DNA from: JADJSS01 sp046329815
Lineage (GTDB): Bacteria; Bacteroidota; Bacteroidia; Chitinophagales; JADIYW01
NCBI GenBank assembly: GCA_046329815.1
Contig: JAXLTY010000002.1
Coordinates: 682,001-746,000 of the forward strand
DNA length: 64,000 nucleotides
Reading direction: 5' to 3'
In this document: one piece after another, positions 26,270-35,419 of the stretch
Layout of the letters: each line of letters starts with the position of its first letter
Numbering within the stretch: the stretch's first letter is position 1
Made by a program: the position numbers and the translations under genes
Notes under the pieces: model-generated
Database searches by the model: none
The model's input: the letters and a program-made list of their open reading frames with translations, nothing else
Told to the model about the DNA's origin: nothing

Positions 26270-28891
26270 TTAAAATCTGAAAGTCAAATTCAGATAAAAA
26301 TTAATTCCGTAAGCGTAAGTATATTTATTAGCAAACTTAGTCGCATTTTTTTCTGTATAATCAAAACGCAATTGTTCTCTGCCACTTACGATGAATTTTT
26401 TATTGTTTGTCAGATTACTGATGCCTGAATTCAATACTAAATAGTATTTTCCTGCATTTTTACCGCTCATTTTTCTGAAAGTTGATTTCAATCTCCAGCT
26501 ATAACCACCTGATAAATCTAACGTCCATTGTCCTTTTTTGTTATATCTTTCCTGATTTACGATTCCGTACCATTGATCAGACTGATAAGGCACTAATTCT
26601 GTTGCACGCTCTGTTCTGTGTGTTGGTGCAAATTCTGTGTAAAAACGATCGAAGAAATTCACATTAGCGCTTACATACCAGAATTTCTTAGAACGATAAT
26701 TCAGGCCTAAAGTATATGCTTGCTGTGGAATATTTGCAACATAAAAGTCTTTGCTGTACACTGTTTCCTGCTGAATTAATTCCGGCTGATTGTCTATGGT
26801 CAGTGTACCGATTTGACGGCTTGTGTAGTAGTATTTACCAATAGCGGCAACCAAGGTTGCACTTAAACCTTTATAGATTTGCGCTTCAACGCCTAATTCG
26901 CCACCAAAATGTCTTTTATTAATATTAGTCAATGTATAACTAGCCAAACCGAAATAATCATCGTCAAAATAAGTCAATACATTGGAACCATCTTTAAAGT
27001 CAGTGAAGAAACCGGTTGCTCTTAACTTAACTCTTGGTGAATTCCAGATATAACCTGCTTCAAACGAGCCAATTTTTTCGTTTTTTATATTATCATTTGC
27101 AAGATTTCTTGTTCTTGGTGAAATGAATAAATTGTCCCAGAAAGGTGCTTTTGTTTGATAAGAACCATTTGCATATAAGTAATGACGACCATTAATTTTG
27201 TATGTCAAACCACCTTTTACTGAAAAATTGTTGAAAGAATATGTTTTAGATTTTCCTTCTGAATTATTTGGATTTAAACCATTTTTATAATAGCCAACAC
27301 GCCATTGCGTTGTATTTGAAAACTCAGCAGCCACAAACCAGTCAATGTGTTTCAAATGTTGATTTGCCTGAGCCCAAACACTTGTTTTGTGTACAACAGA
27401 TGCATAGTTGTAACCAAACTTATCGCCTACTTTTACAACGTGATTTGGCTGGTTTACATCTGAATAAGTAGCTGATACATTTGTAGTTAGCGAGTCTTCT
27501 GTGAAGCTATTCTGATCTAAATAAAAATCACCGCCAAGCAAATCTTTGATACGTTTGTAGTTATTTACTTTTTGAAACTGATATGTCAAACCGGCAGTAA
27601 TATCAATTTTTTTCACTGTTACATTATATACAGTATTGAAATTAAATCTGTGGTAAAACTGTGTGTTATCAGCCAAAACATAAACCGAATTTTTGCCTGA
27701 AACGTTATTGCCTGCAACACCATTTACATCATTTATTGTTGTATCACGAGCAGGAAGACGATTCACATCATATAATCTGTCCCAGTTTATTTGTAAGATA
27801 TTCGGATCATTTTTTATTAATTGAGTCAATTGGTCTCTGTCTTCCGCTTCTGTGCTGTCACTCAAATAGCTTGGTAAGTATTTATAATAATCAGGGCGCG
27901 GATCATCAACGTTCATGTTTCTTTCTATTGTCGAAAGACTTCTTTCACCAAAAGAATAACCCATTGCAGTAGTCAGGTTCATGTTGTCTTTAGGTGTCCA
28001 TTCGTGATTCAAAATAAATGTTGGCTGATGTCTGTATTCCACTCTTGCACTTCTTACTTTTCCGTTTTGGTAACCCCAATTTGGATTATAGTAGTTGGTA
28101 CCAGCCAAATCATATGCTTCCTGAACAGCAGCAGATGCTTTTTCCTGCTTGGTTGGCGCACCAAATATTGTTAAAGACAGGTTTTCTTTTTTGAAAAATT
28201 TTTGAACCGAAACAAAATATGAAACGCTTTGCATTGCAGTACCTTTTATATAACCTGTTTTTGCCCAACGACCAAATAAAGACACACATACACTCCATCC
28301 TTTTTTTGTTATGCCTGTTCCGTATGTTAAACCACCACGTATATCGTATGTTCTGTTTGAAGTACCTAATGTTACACTTAATTGTTTACGTTGCTTGCCT
28401 GCACGCGAATCAATTGCATACAAACCACCAATTCCACTGAAAGCAAAAGTAGATGGACGCAAACCCAATACGTTTTCTCTGTTTCTCGTTACGTCATTCA
28501 AACCAGCCCATAAATTAAACGCACCAAAACCATTATCAATATATTCCGTCGGAATACCATTCATATAAGTATCAAAATAGTCACCATCGTAACCTCTAAT
28601 CTTAAAACGAGCAATACTAAAATTAAAGGATGCAGCAGACATAAACGGATCGCGACCAGCATTTAAAACAGGAGAAACTGCCTGATCTGAACCACCTTCA
28701 TCACTAGTTTCTTCATCTTCCAAAGTAACTGTAGGAATTTCATCTATTTGAGTATGTGTTGTATCATTAACAGTCGTCAAATTGTATAAAATTGGAGCAA
28801 CTGTTGTATCCTGTTGTTTCGACTTGATCTTCGCTGAAAGTGCTATCGGCATCATGAGACACAGAAAAACAGACACTGAATGTTTAATCAT
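26270..28891 (-). CDS. TonB-dependent outer-membrane receptor (nuclease-linked type)
   Basis: The 873-residue protein has a signal peptide, an N-terminal plug region (including FKIRGYDGDYFDTYMNGIP and GFGAFNLWAGLNDVTR), and a beta-barrel ending in the outer-membrane signature YAYGINFYLNLTFRF with a terminal Phe. The usual CarboxypepD_reg domain of SusC proteins is absent; instead an acidic linker (about 45-75) follows the signal. It imports a substrate across the outer membrane using TonB/ExbBD energy. The gene is followed by the DUF5689 lipoprotein and divergent from an EEP nuclease, so nucleic acid breakdown products or phosphate compounds are the best guess for the cargo. Confidence 0.87.
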   Translation of the reverse strand: MIKHSVSVFLCLMMPIALSAKIKSKQQDTTVAPILYNLTTVNDTTHTQIDEIPTVTLEDEETSDEGGSDQAVSPVLNAGRDPFMSAASFNFSIARFKIRGYDGDYFDTYMNGIPTEYIDNGFGAFNLWAGLNDVTRNRENVLGLRPSTFAFSGIGGLYAIDSRAGKQRKQLSVTLGTSNRTYDIRGGLTYGTGITKKGWSVCVSLFGRWAKTGYIKGTAMQSVSYFVSVQKFFKKENLSLTIFGAPTKQEKASAAVQEAYDLAGTNYYNPNWGYQNGKVRSARVEYRHQPTFILNHEWTPKDNMNLTTAMGYSFGERSLSTIERNMNVDDPRPDYYKYLPSYLSDSTEAEDRDQLTQLIKNDPNILQINWDRLYDVNRLPARDTTINDVNGVAGNNVSGKNSVYVLADNTQFYHRFNFNTVYNVTVKKIDITAGLTYQFQKVNNYKRIKDLLGGDFYLDQNSFTEDSLTTNVSATYSDVNQPNHVVKVGDKFGYNYASVVHKTSVWAQANQHLKHIDWFVAAEFSNTTQWRVGYYKNGLNPNNSEGKSKTYSFNNFSVKGGLTYKINGRHYLYANGSYQTKAPFWDNLFISPRTRNLANDNIKNEKIGSFEAGYIWNSPRVKLRATGFFTDFKDGSNVLTYFDDDYFGLASYTLTNINKRHFGGELGVEAQIYKGLSATLVAAIGKYYYTSRQIGTLTIDNQPELIQQETVYSKDFYVANIPQQAYTLGLNYRSKKFWYVSANVNFFDRFYTEFAPTHRTERATELVPYQSDQWYGIVNQERYNKKGQWTLDLSGGYSWRLKSTFRKMSGKNAGKYYLVLNSGISNLTNNKKFIVSGREQLRFDYTEKNATKFANKYTYAYGINFYLNLTFRF

Positions 28892-29031
28892 AAATTTGGT
28901 ATTGATTTTGTATTGCGTTGGTATGGATTAACAATCCTTAACAAAGGTAAAGATAATTCTCAAATAATTGAAGCAGGCACAATTCATATTTTCCACAAAA
29001 AACAATCATAAATAATACTTAATTTTACAGC

Positions 29032-30075
29032 ATGAAAAAAACTATTTTGCTTCTTATATCATTGGTTTTTATTAGCCATTTATTTGCAGAAGAAAAGAAA
29101 TACAAAATCATTGTTGGTGGTTTTTACAACCTGGAAAACTTCTATGATACTATTAATCAACCAAATGTAGATGATGAAGATTTTACACCTGATGGAAATT
29201 ACCATTATACCGGAAAAATATTTTTAGATAAAGTCGATCATTTGGCTGAAGTAATTTCACAAATCGGCATCGATAAATCACCGGATGGTTTGGCTTTTTT
29301 CGGTTGTGCAGAGATTGAAAACAGAAGCGTGTTGGAAACTTTAGCCAATCATCCTAAATTAAAAGCAAGAAATTACCAGATTGTGCACTATGACGGACCG
29401 GATTTACGTGGAGTAGATTGTGGTTTTATGTACAATCCAAAATATTTTACAGTACTTGAAAGTCGTTCTATACGCGTAAATTTAAAAGAAGTGGTAAAAG
29501 ACTGGCGTCCAACCAGAGATGTTTTGTATGTAAAAGGTGTTTTAAGCAATACTGATACCGTACATATTTTTGTAAATCACTGGCCATCACGACGCGGTGG
29601 TGAAGAAGCGACAGCGCCGTTGCGCAAATTTGCAGCAGGCATCAGTAAGCATATTATAGATTCACTTATGGCGATCAATCCAAATACAAAAGTGCTGGAC
29701 ATGGGCGATTTGAATGATAATCCGACCGATCCGTCTATGGTGAAAGTATTGGCATGCTGCGATAAAAAAGAAAAATGCAAAACCGGTGGTTTGTACAATC
29801 CTTGGGTGGCTTATTATACAAAAGGCATTGGTACTTTAGGTTATAATGATTCATGGAGTTTGTTTGATCAGATCGTACTTTCAAGTGGTTGGCTAAGCAA
29901 TAGCCAAAATGGTTTTTTCTATCAAGGTGCACATATTTTCAGCAAAGATTTTATGATCACAAAAACCGGAAAATATAAAGGTTATCCTAAGCGTACCTGG
30001 GATTTTAACATCTACAACGCCGGTTACAGCGACCACTTTCCTACTTACCTGACTTTTCTAAAAGAAGTGAAATAG
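29032..30075 (+). CDS. Secreted endonuclease/exonuclease/phosphatase (EEP) family protein
   Basis: The 347-residue product has a signal peptide (MKKTILLLISLVFISHLFAEE) and the complete EEP (DNase I-like) set of motifs: FYNLENFYD, CAEIENR with the metal-binding Glu, VNHWPSRRGG with a catalytic His, MGDLNDNPTD with Asp and Asn, and a final SDHFP with the catalytic His. It should hydrolyse phosphodiester bonds in the periplasm or outside the cell. It is divergently transcribed from the TonB receptor (140-bp shared intergenic region) and convergent with an endonuclease I gene. A phospholipase role is the alternative within this superfamily. Confidence 0.88.
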   Translation: MKKTILLLISLVFISHLFAEEKKYKIIVGGFYNLENFYDTINQPNVDDEDFTPDGNYHYTGKIFLDKVDHLAEVISQIGIDKSPDGLAFFGCAEIENRSVLETLANHPKLKARNYQIVHYDGPDLRGVDCGFMYNPKYFTVLESRSIRVNLKEVVKDWRPTRDVLYVKGVLSNTDTVHIFVNHWPSRRGGEEATAPLRKFAAGISKHIIDSLMAINPNTKVLDMGDLNDNPTDPSMVKVLACCDKKEKCKTGGLYNPWVAYYTKGIGTLGYNDSWSLFDQIVLSSGWLSNSQNGFFYQGAHIFSKDFMITKTGKYKGYPKRTWDFNIYNAGYSDHFPTYLTFLKEVK

Positions 30076-30080
30076 TTATA

Positions 30081-30123
30081 TTTATATGATTTCTAAAATT
30101 TTAAACTTTAGAAATCATATAAA
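30081..30123. terminator. Bidirectional terminator, 17-bp perfect stem
   Basis: TTTATATGATTTCTAAA (30081-30097) pairs perfectly with 30107-30123, with a 9-nt loop. It lies between two convergent nuclease genes and nearly fills the 52-bp gap. The stem is AT-rich. Confidence 0.75.
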
Positions 30124-30127
30124 TCGT

Positions 30128-31342
30128 TTATTCTTTGATAAATTTTTGGATTGTGCTACTTCCATCATCAAGAATACTTAGCAAATAAGTGCCTTTTGCC
30201 AATACTGACACATCTACAGTGAATTGATTGCTATTCGGTGCAATTTTTTGAGCAAATAATTTTTGTCCTACAATATCAATTATTTCAACCGAAGCATTCT
30301 CAAATACATTTCTGTCTAAATCAATTGTTAAAATATCATTTTTGATTGGATTTGGATAAACAGAACAATGTAATGAATTGCTTTTATTTTGTTTTACACC
30401 TGAAATAATGCAATTTGCGTTGCCGTCTTTTCCAAAAACTTTTTCAACCAGACTTGGAAAATCAATGTATGGATTTCTGTTGCCTTGAATAGCATACACC
30501 GAATCATTGCGTTTTCTTTCCAAATCACTTGGCGGATCTTGCTTGCTCCATTTGACACATAACTGCAAAATCCATGATTCCAAACCGGTATAAGAAGTTG
30601 CACTAATTACTTTTTGACCAATAACATCTAAATCTTTCCAATTATTGATGCGGTCATCATAGCGCGTTACAATATATAAATAAGCACGAGCAAAATCTCC
30701 TTTAAACTCATCGATTGGTTCAAAAACTCTGTTGTATGTGCTGTTGTTTAATGCTACTGTTGTGTCTTTAGCACCAATATAGCCAAAGTTTCTGGCAGCA
30801 TCAGAGCGACCCACTTTTGTTCCGTTATAGGCAGTAAATGAAGCTGCTGGACGAACGTACCCTAATGGAAAATTACTTTTATCATTGTTTGACTTACTAT
30901 CTGCTGGAAAAATATGATGCATATCTGTACGCGGCGTTATTGTATCATTAAACCAAGAAGACGGAAAAGAATGCTCTTTCGCATAACATTTACAATAGCT
31001 TGCGGCTGTTCCGCCAGTAAAACAAAAACTGCGCACATTCGGATTTCTGTCGTTGTACCTGAAATTACAGGAATCTAAAGCATTCGGAATTTCCGAACAA
31101 TATCTGTCGATAATTACGGTTCCTACAAATGGCGGTTCCGCATTTTTTAAATCTGTTTTATTGTAAAAACTATCAATATCACCATAATTTAAATGATGAT
31201 CAACAGATATTTTTTTGAACAATTCTCTTTTTAAGTCTGCGCAGGTTTTTGTTGTATCAACGCCATTGTAATAAGTTCCAGGATCAGCTTTTGTAATTTG
31301 AAAAGCGATTAAAATTACAATGACAGCAAATAATTTCTTCAT
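30128..31342 (-). CDS. Endonuclease I family protein with T9SS sorting domain
   Basis: The 404-residue protein has a signal peptide (MKKLFAVIVILIAFQITKA). An endonuclease I (EndA/NucM, beta-beta-alpha-metal) domain follows, with MHHIFPAD near residue 141, NFPLGYV, the GDFARAYLYIVTRYDDRI segment and the downstream ESWILQLCVKWSKQDPPSDLERKRNDSVYAIQGNRNPYID-type region containing N-R-N-P. A C-terminal T9SS type A domain (VYPNPIKNDIL) ends it. It should degrade DNA, and perhaps RNA, outside the cell. It faces the EEP nuclease gene across a shared terminator, which adds to the picture of a nucleic-acid scavenging locus. Confidence 0.88.
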   Translation of the reverse strand: MKKLFAVIVILIAFQITKADPGTYYNGVDTTKTCADLKRELFKKISVDHHLNYGDIDSFYNKTDLKNAEPPFVGTVIIDRYCSEIPNALDSCNFRYNDRNPNVRSFCFTGGTAASYCKCYAKEHSFPSSWFNDTITPRTDMHHIFPADSKSNNDKSNFPLGYVRPAASFTAYNGTKVGRSDAARNFGYIGAKDTTVALNNSTYNRVFEPIDEFKGDFARAYLYIVTRYDDRINNWKDLDVIGQKVISATSYTGLESWILQLCVKWSKQDPPSDLERKRNDSVYAIQGNRNPYIDFPSLVEKVFGKDGNANCIISGVKQNKSNSLHCSVYPNPIKNDILTIDLDRNVFENASVEIIDIVGQKLFAQKIAPNSNQFTVDVSVLAKGTYLLSILDDGSSTIQKFIKE

Positions 31343-31403
31343 AAGATAAGATGAAGAACAAAGATAATCTATTCCAAAAGAAAAAACTTGTTAAAATTGT
31401 GCA

Positions 31404-33092
31404 CTAATTCTTGATAAAACTACCAATCCAGTCTGCTGAATCATCTGACAATCTTATAAAATATTCATTGGCAGCCAAATCCGAAACATTAATTTCAAGC
31501 TTATTTTTGTGTTTATCTAATTGAACAACTTTAACCAATGCGCCTTTAATATCGGTAATATATAAGGATTGGTTTTGTTTGTTTACACTTTCCGGTATTT
31601 CGATATTAAGATAAGCATAGGTTGGATTTGGATAAACCGATAATTTTTCTGTCTTGATAATATTTTTTACACCTAAAACGACATTGGTTGTATCATACTG
31701 AATATCTAAATAAGGACTTTCCAATGCCATTGTATCACCATTGTAAAATTTGACGAAATTAGTATCTAAAATTTCCAGGCGAAACTGAGTAGTTCCTGTT
31801 TTATTAATAAATTTTAATGCATCATCGTGCAAATCAAAACGCAATGAATAACCGCTTCCGCGTAAATTTCCGGCAACACAGGCAACATCCGACAGCGAAG
31901 GTGCTTCATTGTAATCACTTGCTTCTACCTGATTAGTACCGAAAGTTCCTTGTTTGATATCTAATTTAAAATAGTCAGGAAATTTAGAGCCGTAATACGA
32001 ATAAGCACGTTGAATAAAAGTATTACGCATGTATAGTGATGCTTTTTTGATGATTTTATTATCAGGAATAGATGCTGTATTGAACGAAATAATGCCTTTG
32101 GTTTTACTGATTGTAGAATTGGCTATTTGTATTTCACCGGTTCCGACTGTTCCATTTTGTTTTACATAACCATCTTCCGTTTGTCCAACAGAATAAAATG
32201 ATGTATCGCGGTTTCTGCGCAAGTAATTATTAATAAAAACGCGCATGTAATATTCAGCCAGATAAGTATAACCTAACGGACTTAAATGATAAGTATCTAC
32301 GCCATACAAACCCATTGCAGGATGCGGCGACGGATAATTGATATTTCCGCCTGGGAAAGGCACCGAGCGCGGCGGATAGGTTCCAAATGGTGCATAACGC
32401 AAAGGCGTGGTTTGTCCGTAACACCACTGCATTAAACCATTAGCGTTAAATGAATGCATATATGGCTTGTGATATGCTTCTACAACAGAATCCTGGTAAT
32501 GTGTAATATAATTCATAAAACGGTTGATTTGATATGGCGTCGCATAACCATGATTATGCCATAAATCGCAATACGGATCCCAAGGAAAATCCATACATGG
32601 ATCATTGAAATTCGGATAATCATAGCTTTGCCAGATAATTTGTGCTTTTGGCAATGTGGTATGTATATAATCAAAAATACTATCCATAAATAATTTTGCC
32701 TGGTACAAATCATCATCCAATACACTTAAAGAATCGGTTGAATTGATACCGAAAGCAACGTCATTTCCTCCTAAAGAAACCATTACCACATCAACAGGAT
32801 GACCTCTGTCAGAATAAATCGCACCTTCTAATGCATGTCGAGTAAGAGGAAATTGCCACCAGGTTTCGGCAGTCATACTAATCAATACACTACCGGCACC
32901 GGACGCGACATAATCAGCAAAACCATATTTAGCCAAAGCTGAATCATAAGCTAAATATAATACCGGAAAATGGCCCCAACTATCACCTGCTATACGCAAA
33001 TGGCGTTCTATTCTCTTATTACAGGCATTTTGTGAAACTGAAATCGTGTAAGTACATACTATTAGACATAGAGTAATTAATAAGCGTTTCAT
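31404..33092 (-). CDS. SGNH/GDSL-type hydrolase with T9SS sorting domain
   Basis: The 562-residue secreted protein has a signal peptide and an SGNH hydrolase domain: block I AGDSWG (catalytic Ser near residue 37), block III GGND near residue 108, and block V DTYHLSPLG near residue 268 with the Asp-His pair. A beta-sandwich resembling DNRLRE domains follows (about 310-470, GIISFNTASIPDNKIIKKASLYMRN-like), then a T9SS type A domain (VYPNPTYAYLNI). Such enzymes remove acyl or acetyl groups from lipids or glycans; the substrate cannot be predicted. It is 61 bp upstream of the endonuclease I gene on the same strand and might share its transcript. Confidence 0.85.
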   Translation of the reverse strand: MKRLLITLCLIVCTYTISVSQNACNKRIERHLRIAGDSWGHFPVLYLAYDSALAKYGFADYVASGAGSVLISMTAETWWQFPLTRHALEGAIYSDRGHPVDVVMVSLGGNDVAFGINSTDSLSVLDDDLYQAKLFMDSIFDYIHTTLPKAQIIWQSYDYPNFNDPCMDFPWDPYCDLWHNHGYATPYQINRFMNYITHYQDSVVEAYHKPYMHSFNANGLMQWCYGQTTPLRYAPFGTYPPRSVPFPGGNINYPSPHPAMGLYGVDTYHLSPLGYTYLAEYYMRVFINNYLRRNRDTSFYSVGQTEDGYVKQNGTVGTGEIQIANSTISKTKGIISFNTASIPDNKIIKKASLYMRNTFIQRAYSYYGSKFPDYFKLDIKQGTFGTNQVEASDYNEAPSLSDVACVAGNLRGSGYSLRFDLHDDALKFINKTGTTQFRLEILDTNFVKFYNGDTMALESPYLDIQYDTTNVVLGVKNIIKTEKLSVYPNPTYAYLNIEIPESVNKQNQSLYITDIKGALVKVVQLDKHKNKLEINVSDLAANEYFIRLSDDSADWIGSFIKN

Positions 33093-33176
33093 AGTTAAAT
33101 TTTCTTAAAATTATTGAATTAAGACAATTAATTACAATAAATTTATGAGTAATCGTTTATAAATCAAACTATAACC

Positions 33177-34076
33177 ATGAAAATATTTTCTGTTACAACT
33201 ATTTTATTAGTGGCATCTTTGATCACTTCTGCTAAAACATCTATCAACTCTAATCAAAATTTACAGGATGCAATTAAAAATAAAAGTGTGCAATGTGTGA
33301 TACATGGCAACAGCGAAAGTACACACTACCTAGAACCTGTTATTGCTACAATAACGAATATCACCAATCAGCCAATAACCGTACAAATAAATGATGGCGA
33401 CATGTTTATTCCAACAGATAGTAATAAACAAAATATTGTTGTTACCAATCAGGAAATCCTTGTTTTAAAACCTGCAGAAAAAAAGATTATAAAAATAAAA
33501 GGTATGTGCACGGAACGACGTGATGGTGCAGGAACCAGTCAAACTGTTTATACTTTTGCAAAAGGCAACAATAATAATTTAAAGAAATTAAGTGAGTTTA
33601 TTCAAGCTAAAAAATACCAGACTTCTGCAGCACAGTATGCAGTTTGGAGTTTGATGGACAACAGTGATTTGAATTCTATTTATGCTGCTGATTCGACAGA
33701 AGAAAAAGAGCTGAAAAAATATATGGCTTCATTAACAGGAAAAACATTTGAGCTCGTAAATAAAAATTATCGTTATAATTATTATGAACCGCCGAAAGAG
33801 AAAGTTGGCGGAAAGTATGAATATAATTTTTCAAAAGCGCAAGATGTTCAAATTGCCATGTTTGACAAGAACGGCATTTTAGTGCGCGAATTATTTAATC
33901 AGAAAAATGTTCCGCCAGGACAACATACATTTAATTTCGAATTCGATTCCAGCGTTTACACTGATGATGTTTATTACTTTAAACTGATTGCTTTGAATGA
34001 TGTATTAGTCAATCAAAAATGGAGTATTAAAGAAATCCGCGACCAGTTTAAACAAAAAATACAAAACAGACAATAG
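33177..34076 (+). CDS. Secreted protein of unknown function with FlgD-like Ig fold
   Basis: The 299-residue product has a signal peptide (MKIFSVTTILLVASLITSAK). The middle part (about 25-200) contains a beta-rich N-terminal region and a helical SAAQYAVWSLMDNSDLNSIY segment. The C-terminal 80 residues (VQIAMFDKNGILVRELF and PPGQHTFNFEFDSS) match the FlgD-like Ig domain often found at the C-terminus of secreted Bacteroidota proteins. No catalytic motif is seen. It is divergent from the SGNH hydrolase gene. Confidence 0.7.
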   Translation: MKIFSVTTILLVASLITSAKTSINSNQNLQDAIKNKSVQCVIHGNSESTHYLEPVIATITNITNQPITVQINDGDMFIPTDSNKQNIVVTNQEILVLKPAEKKIIKIKGMCTERRDGAGTSQTVYTFAKGNNNNLKKLSEFIQAKKYQTSAAQYAVWSLMDNSDLNSIYAADSTEEKELKKYMASLTGKTFELVNKNYRYNYYEPPKEKVGGKYEYNFSKAQDVQIAMFDKNGILVRELFNQKNVPPGQHTFNFEFDSSVYTDDVYYFKLIALNDVLVNQKWSIKEIRDQFKQKIQNRQ

Positions 34077-34166
34077 TTATTTGTTACAAGTTATACGATT
34101 GTAACTTGGAAAAGATTTGTTATTTTTACCACTTAACTTATAACTAATTACCTATAACTTTATAAT

Positions 34167-34577
34167 ATGCAATACTGGCTAATGAAATCGGAACCGGATG
34201 TTTTTTCGTATGATGATTTGGTAAAAAAAGGTCGCGAACATTGGGACGGCGTTCGCAATTATACAGCACGAAACAACATGCGCGCCATGAAAAAAGGCGA
34301 CAAAGCATTTTTTTATCACAGTAATATTGATAAAGCAGTGGTTGGAATTATAACTATTGTAAAAGAAGCTTACCAGGATCCGACAACTGATGAAGTGGCC
34401 TGGGTTTGTGTGGATGTTTCACCTGTTGAGAAATTAAAGAATCCTGTAACGCTTGGAGCTATCAAAGCCAATCCGAAATTAGCAGAAATGAAATTAGTAA
34501 AGCAAGGACGCCTTTCTGTTTCAGATGTAACAAAAGCAGAATTTGATGAGATTTTGAAGATGAGTAAAGCCAAATAA
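34167..34577 (+). CDS. EVE domain-containing protein
   Basis: The 136-residue protein is an almost pure EVE domain (PUA-like superfamily). It begins MQYWLMKSEPDVFSYDDL and continues with WDGVRNYTARNNMRAMKKGD and FFYHSN, the classical words of the thymocyte nuclear protein 1 group. EVE domains recognise modified bases in DNA or RNA and are found both as housekeeping proteins and in modified-DNA restriction systems. No restriction partner is adjacent, so a housekeeping reader of modified nucleic acid is more likely. Confidence 0.92.
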   Translation: MQYWLMKSEPDVFSYDDLVKKGREHWDGVRNYTARNNMRAMKKGDKAFFYHSNIDKAVVGIITIVKEAYQDPTTDEVAWVCVDVSPVEKLKNPVTLGAIKANPKLAEMKLVKQGRLSVSDVTKAEFDEILKMSKAK

Positions 34578-34594
34578 TACAAGAAACAGTTCTA

Positions 34595-35419
34595 TTGAAA
34601 AAAACAATTGCCGTATTAATTCTGTTTGTCTGCTCATTTTCAAGCACATTCATTGCAACATTTATTGTCGATAATACGGATGGTCAAATGGCTGCTTTTT
34701 CTCTGCTCATTGAATTATTCATTGCAATTATAGGAATTTCAGTCTTCCTGTTTTTAGTAAAATTCTTAAAAGCAAAAATCTATAAATACACGCTTTTTAT
34801 TTTAGTTTCAACAATCAGTATCTATTACAGTTTAAGTGTATTTCCGTGTTCTGAATTTTGTCCAAAAGATTTTATAACACATTCAAGAACGATAATTTCT
34901 AATTATGATGAAATAGCTATAAACGATTATAAGAATAGTTATCATACCGAAGATGTTTTAATAAACAATGCTATTTTATATAAATTCAGATTGCCAGAGA
35001 GATTTTATTACATAGAGTATTTACAGATCATAGACAGCAACAGCATTCCTGACAAGTTTAAATCTTTTCCAATTTGGATAATGAATGATTCCGTTTTATA
35101 TGATAATAAAACAATGCGATATACAAAAAAAGACAACATTTTTTCGTTTAAAGATTCTATAGAAAATTTTAGTGTCGAGTTTAAAATTGGTAAAGACGGA
35201 TTGAATGACGTTTCAGATTTTTATTCTGGTGGCGAATCTCATATCGGTGAAGTTGATGGAAAAGCATACAGAGAATCAGGTGTTGTTGACCAACACAATG
35301 TCAGAATAATTGTAGACAAAAGTGATCCTGATTTAGAAATTGAAAGCAATTATGGTAAACTGATGCGATACTATTTGCAATGGAAAAACAAAGCTACCAT
35401 TCAACCGCATTTATTTTAA
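34595..35419 (+). CDS. Hypothetical membrane protein
   Basis: The 274-residue frame starts at TTG (34595), 17 bp after the EVE gene. The first in-frame ATG (34688) would cut off the first membrane helix, so TTG is preferred. Three hydrophobic segments fill residues 1-90 (IAVLILFVCSFSSTFIATFIV, FSLLIELFIAIIGISVFLFLV, LFILVSTISIYYSLSVF). The remaining 180 residues are soluble and hydrophilic, with no recognised domain. Its stop codon overlaps by 4 bp the stop of the convergent MFS gene. The function is unknown. Confidence 0.6.
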   Translation: MKKTIAVLILFVCSFSSTFIATFIVDNTDGQMAAFSLLIELFIAIIGISVFLFLVKFLKAKIYKYTLFILVSTISIYYSLSVFPCSEFCPKDFITHSRTIISNYDEIAINDYKNSYHTEDVLINNAILYKFRLPERFYYIEYLQIIDSNSIPDKFKSFPIWIMNDSVLYDNKTMRYTKKDNIFSFKDSIENFSVEFKIGKDGLNDVSDFYSGGESHIGEVDGKAYRESGVVDQHNVRIIVDKSDPDLEIESNYGKLMRYYLQWKNKATIQPHLF

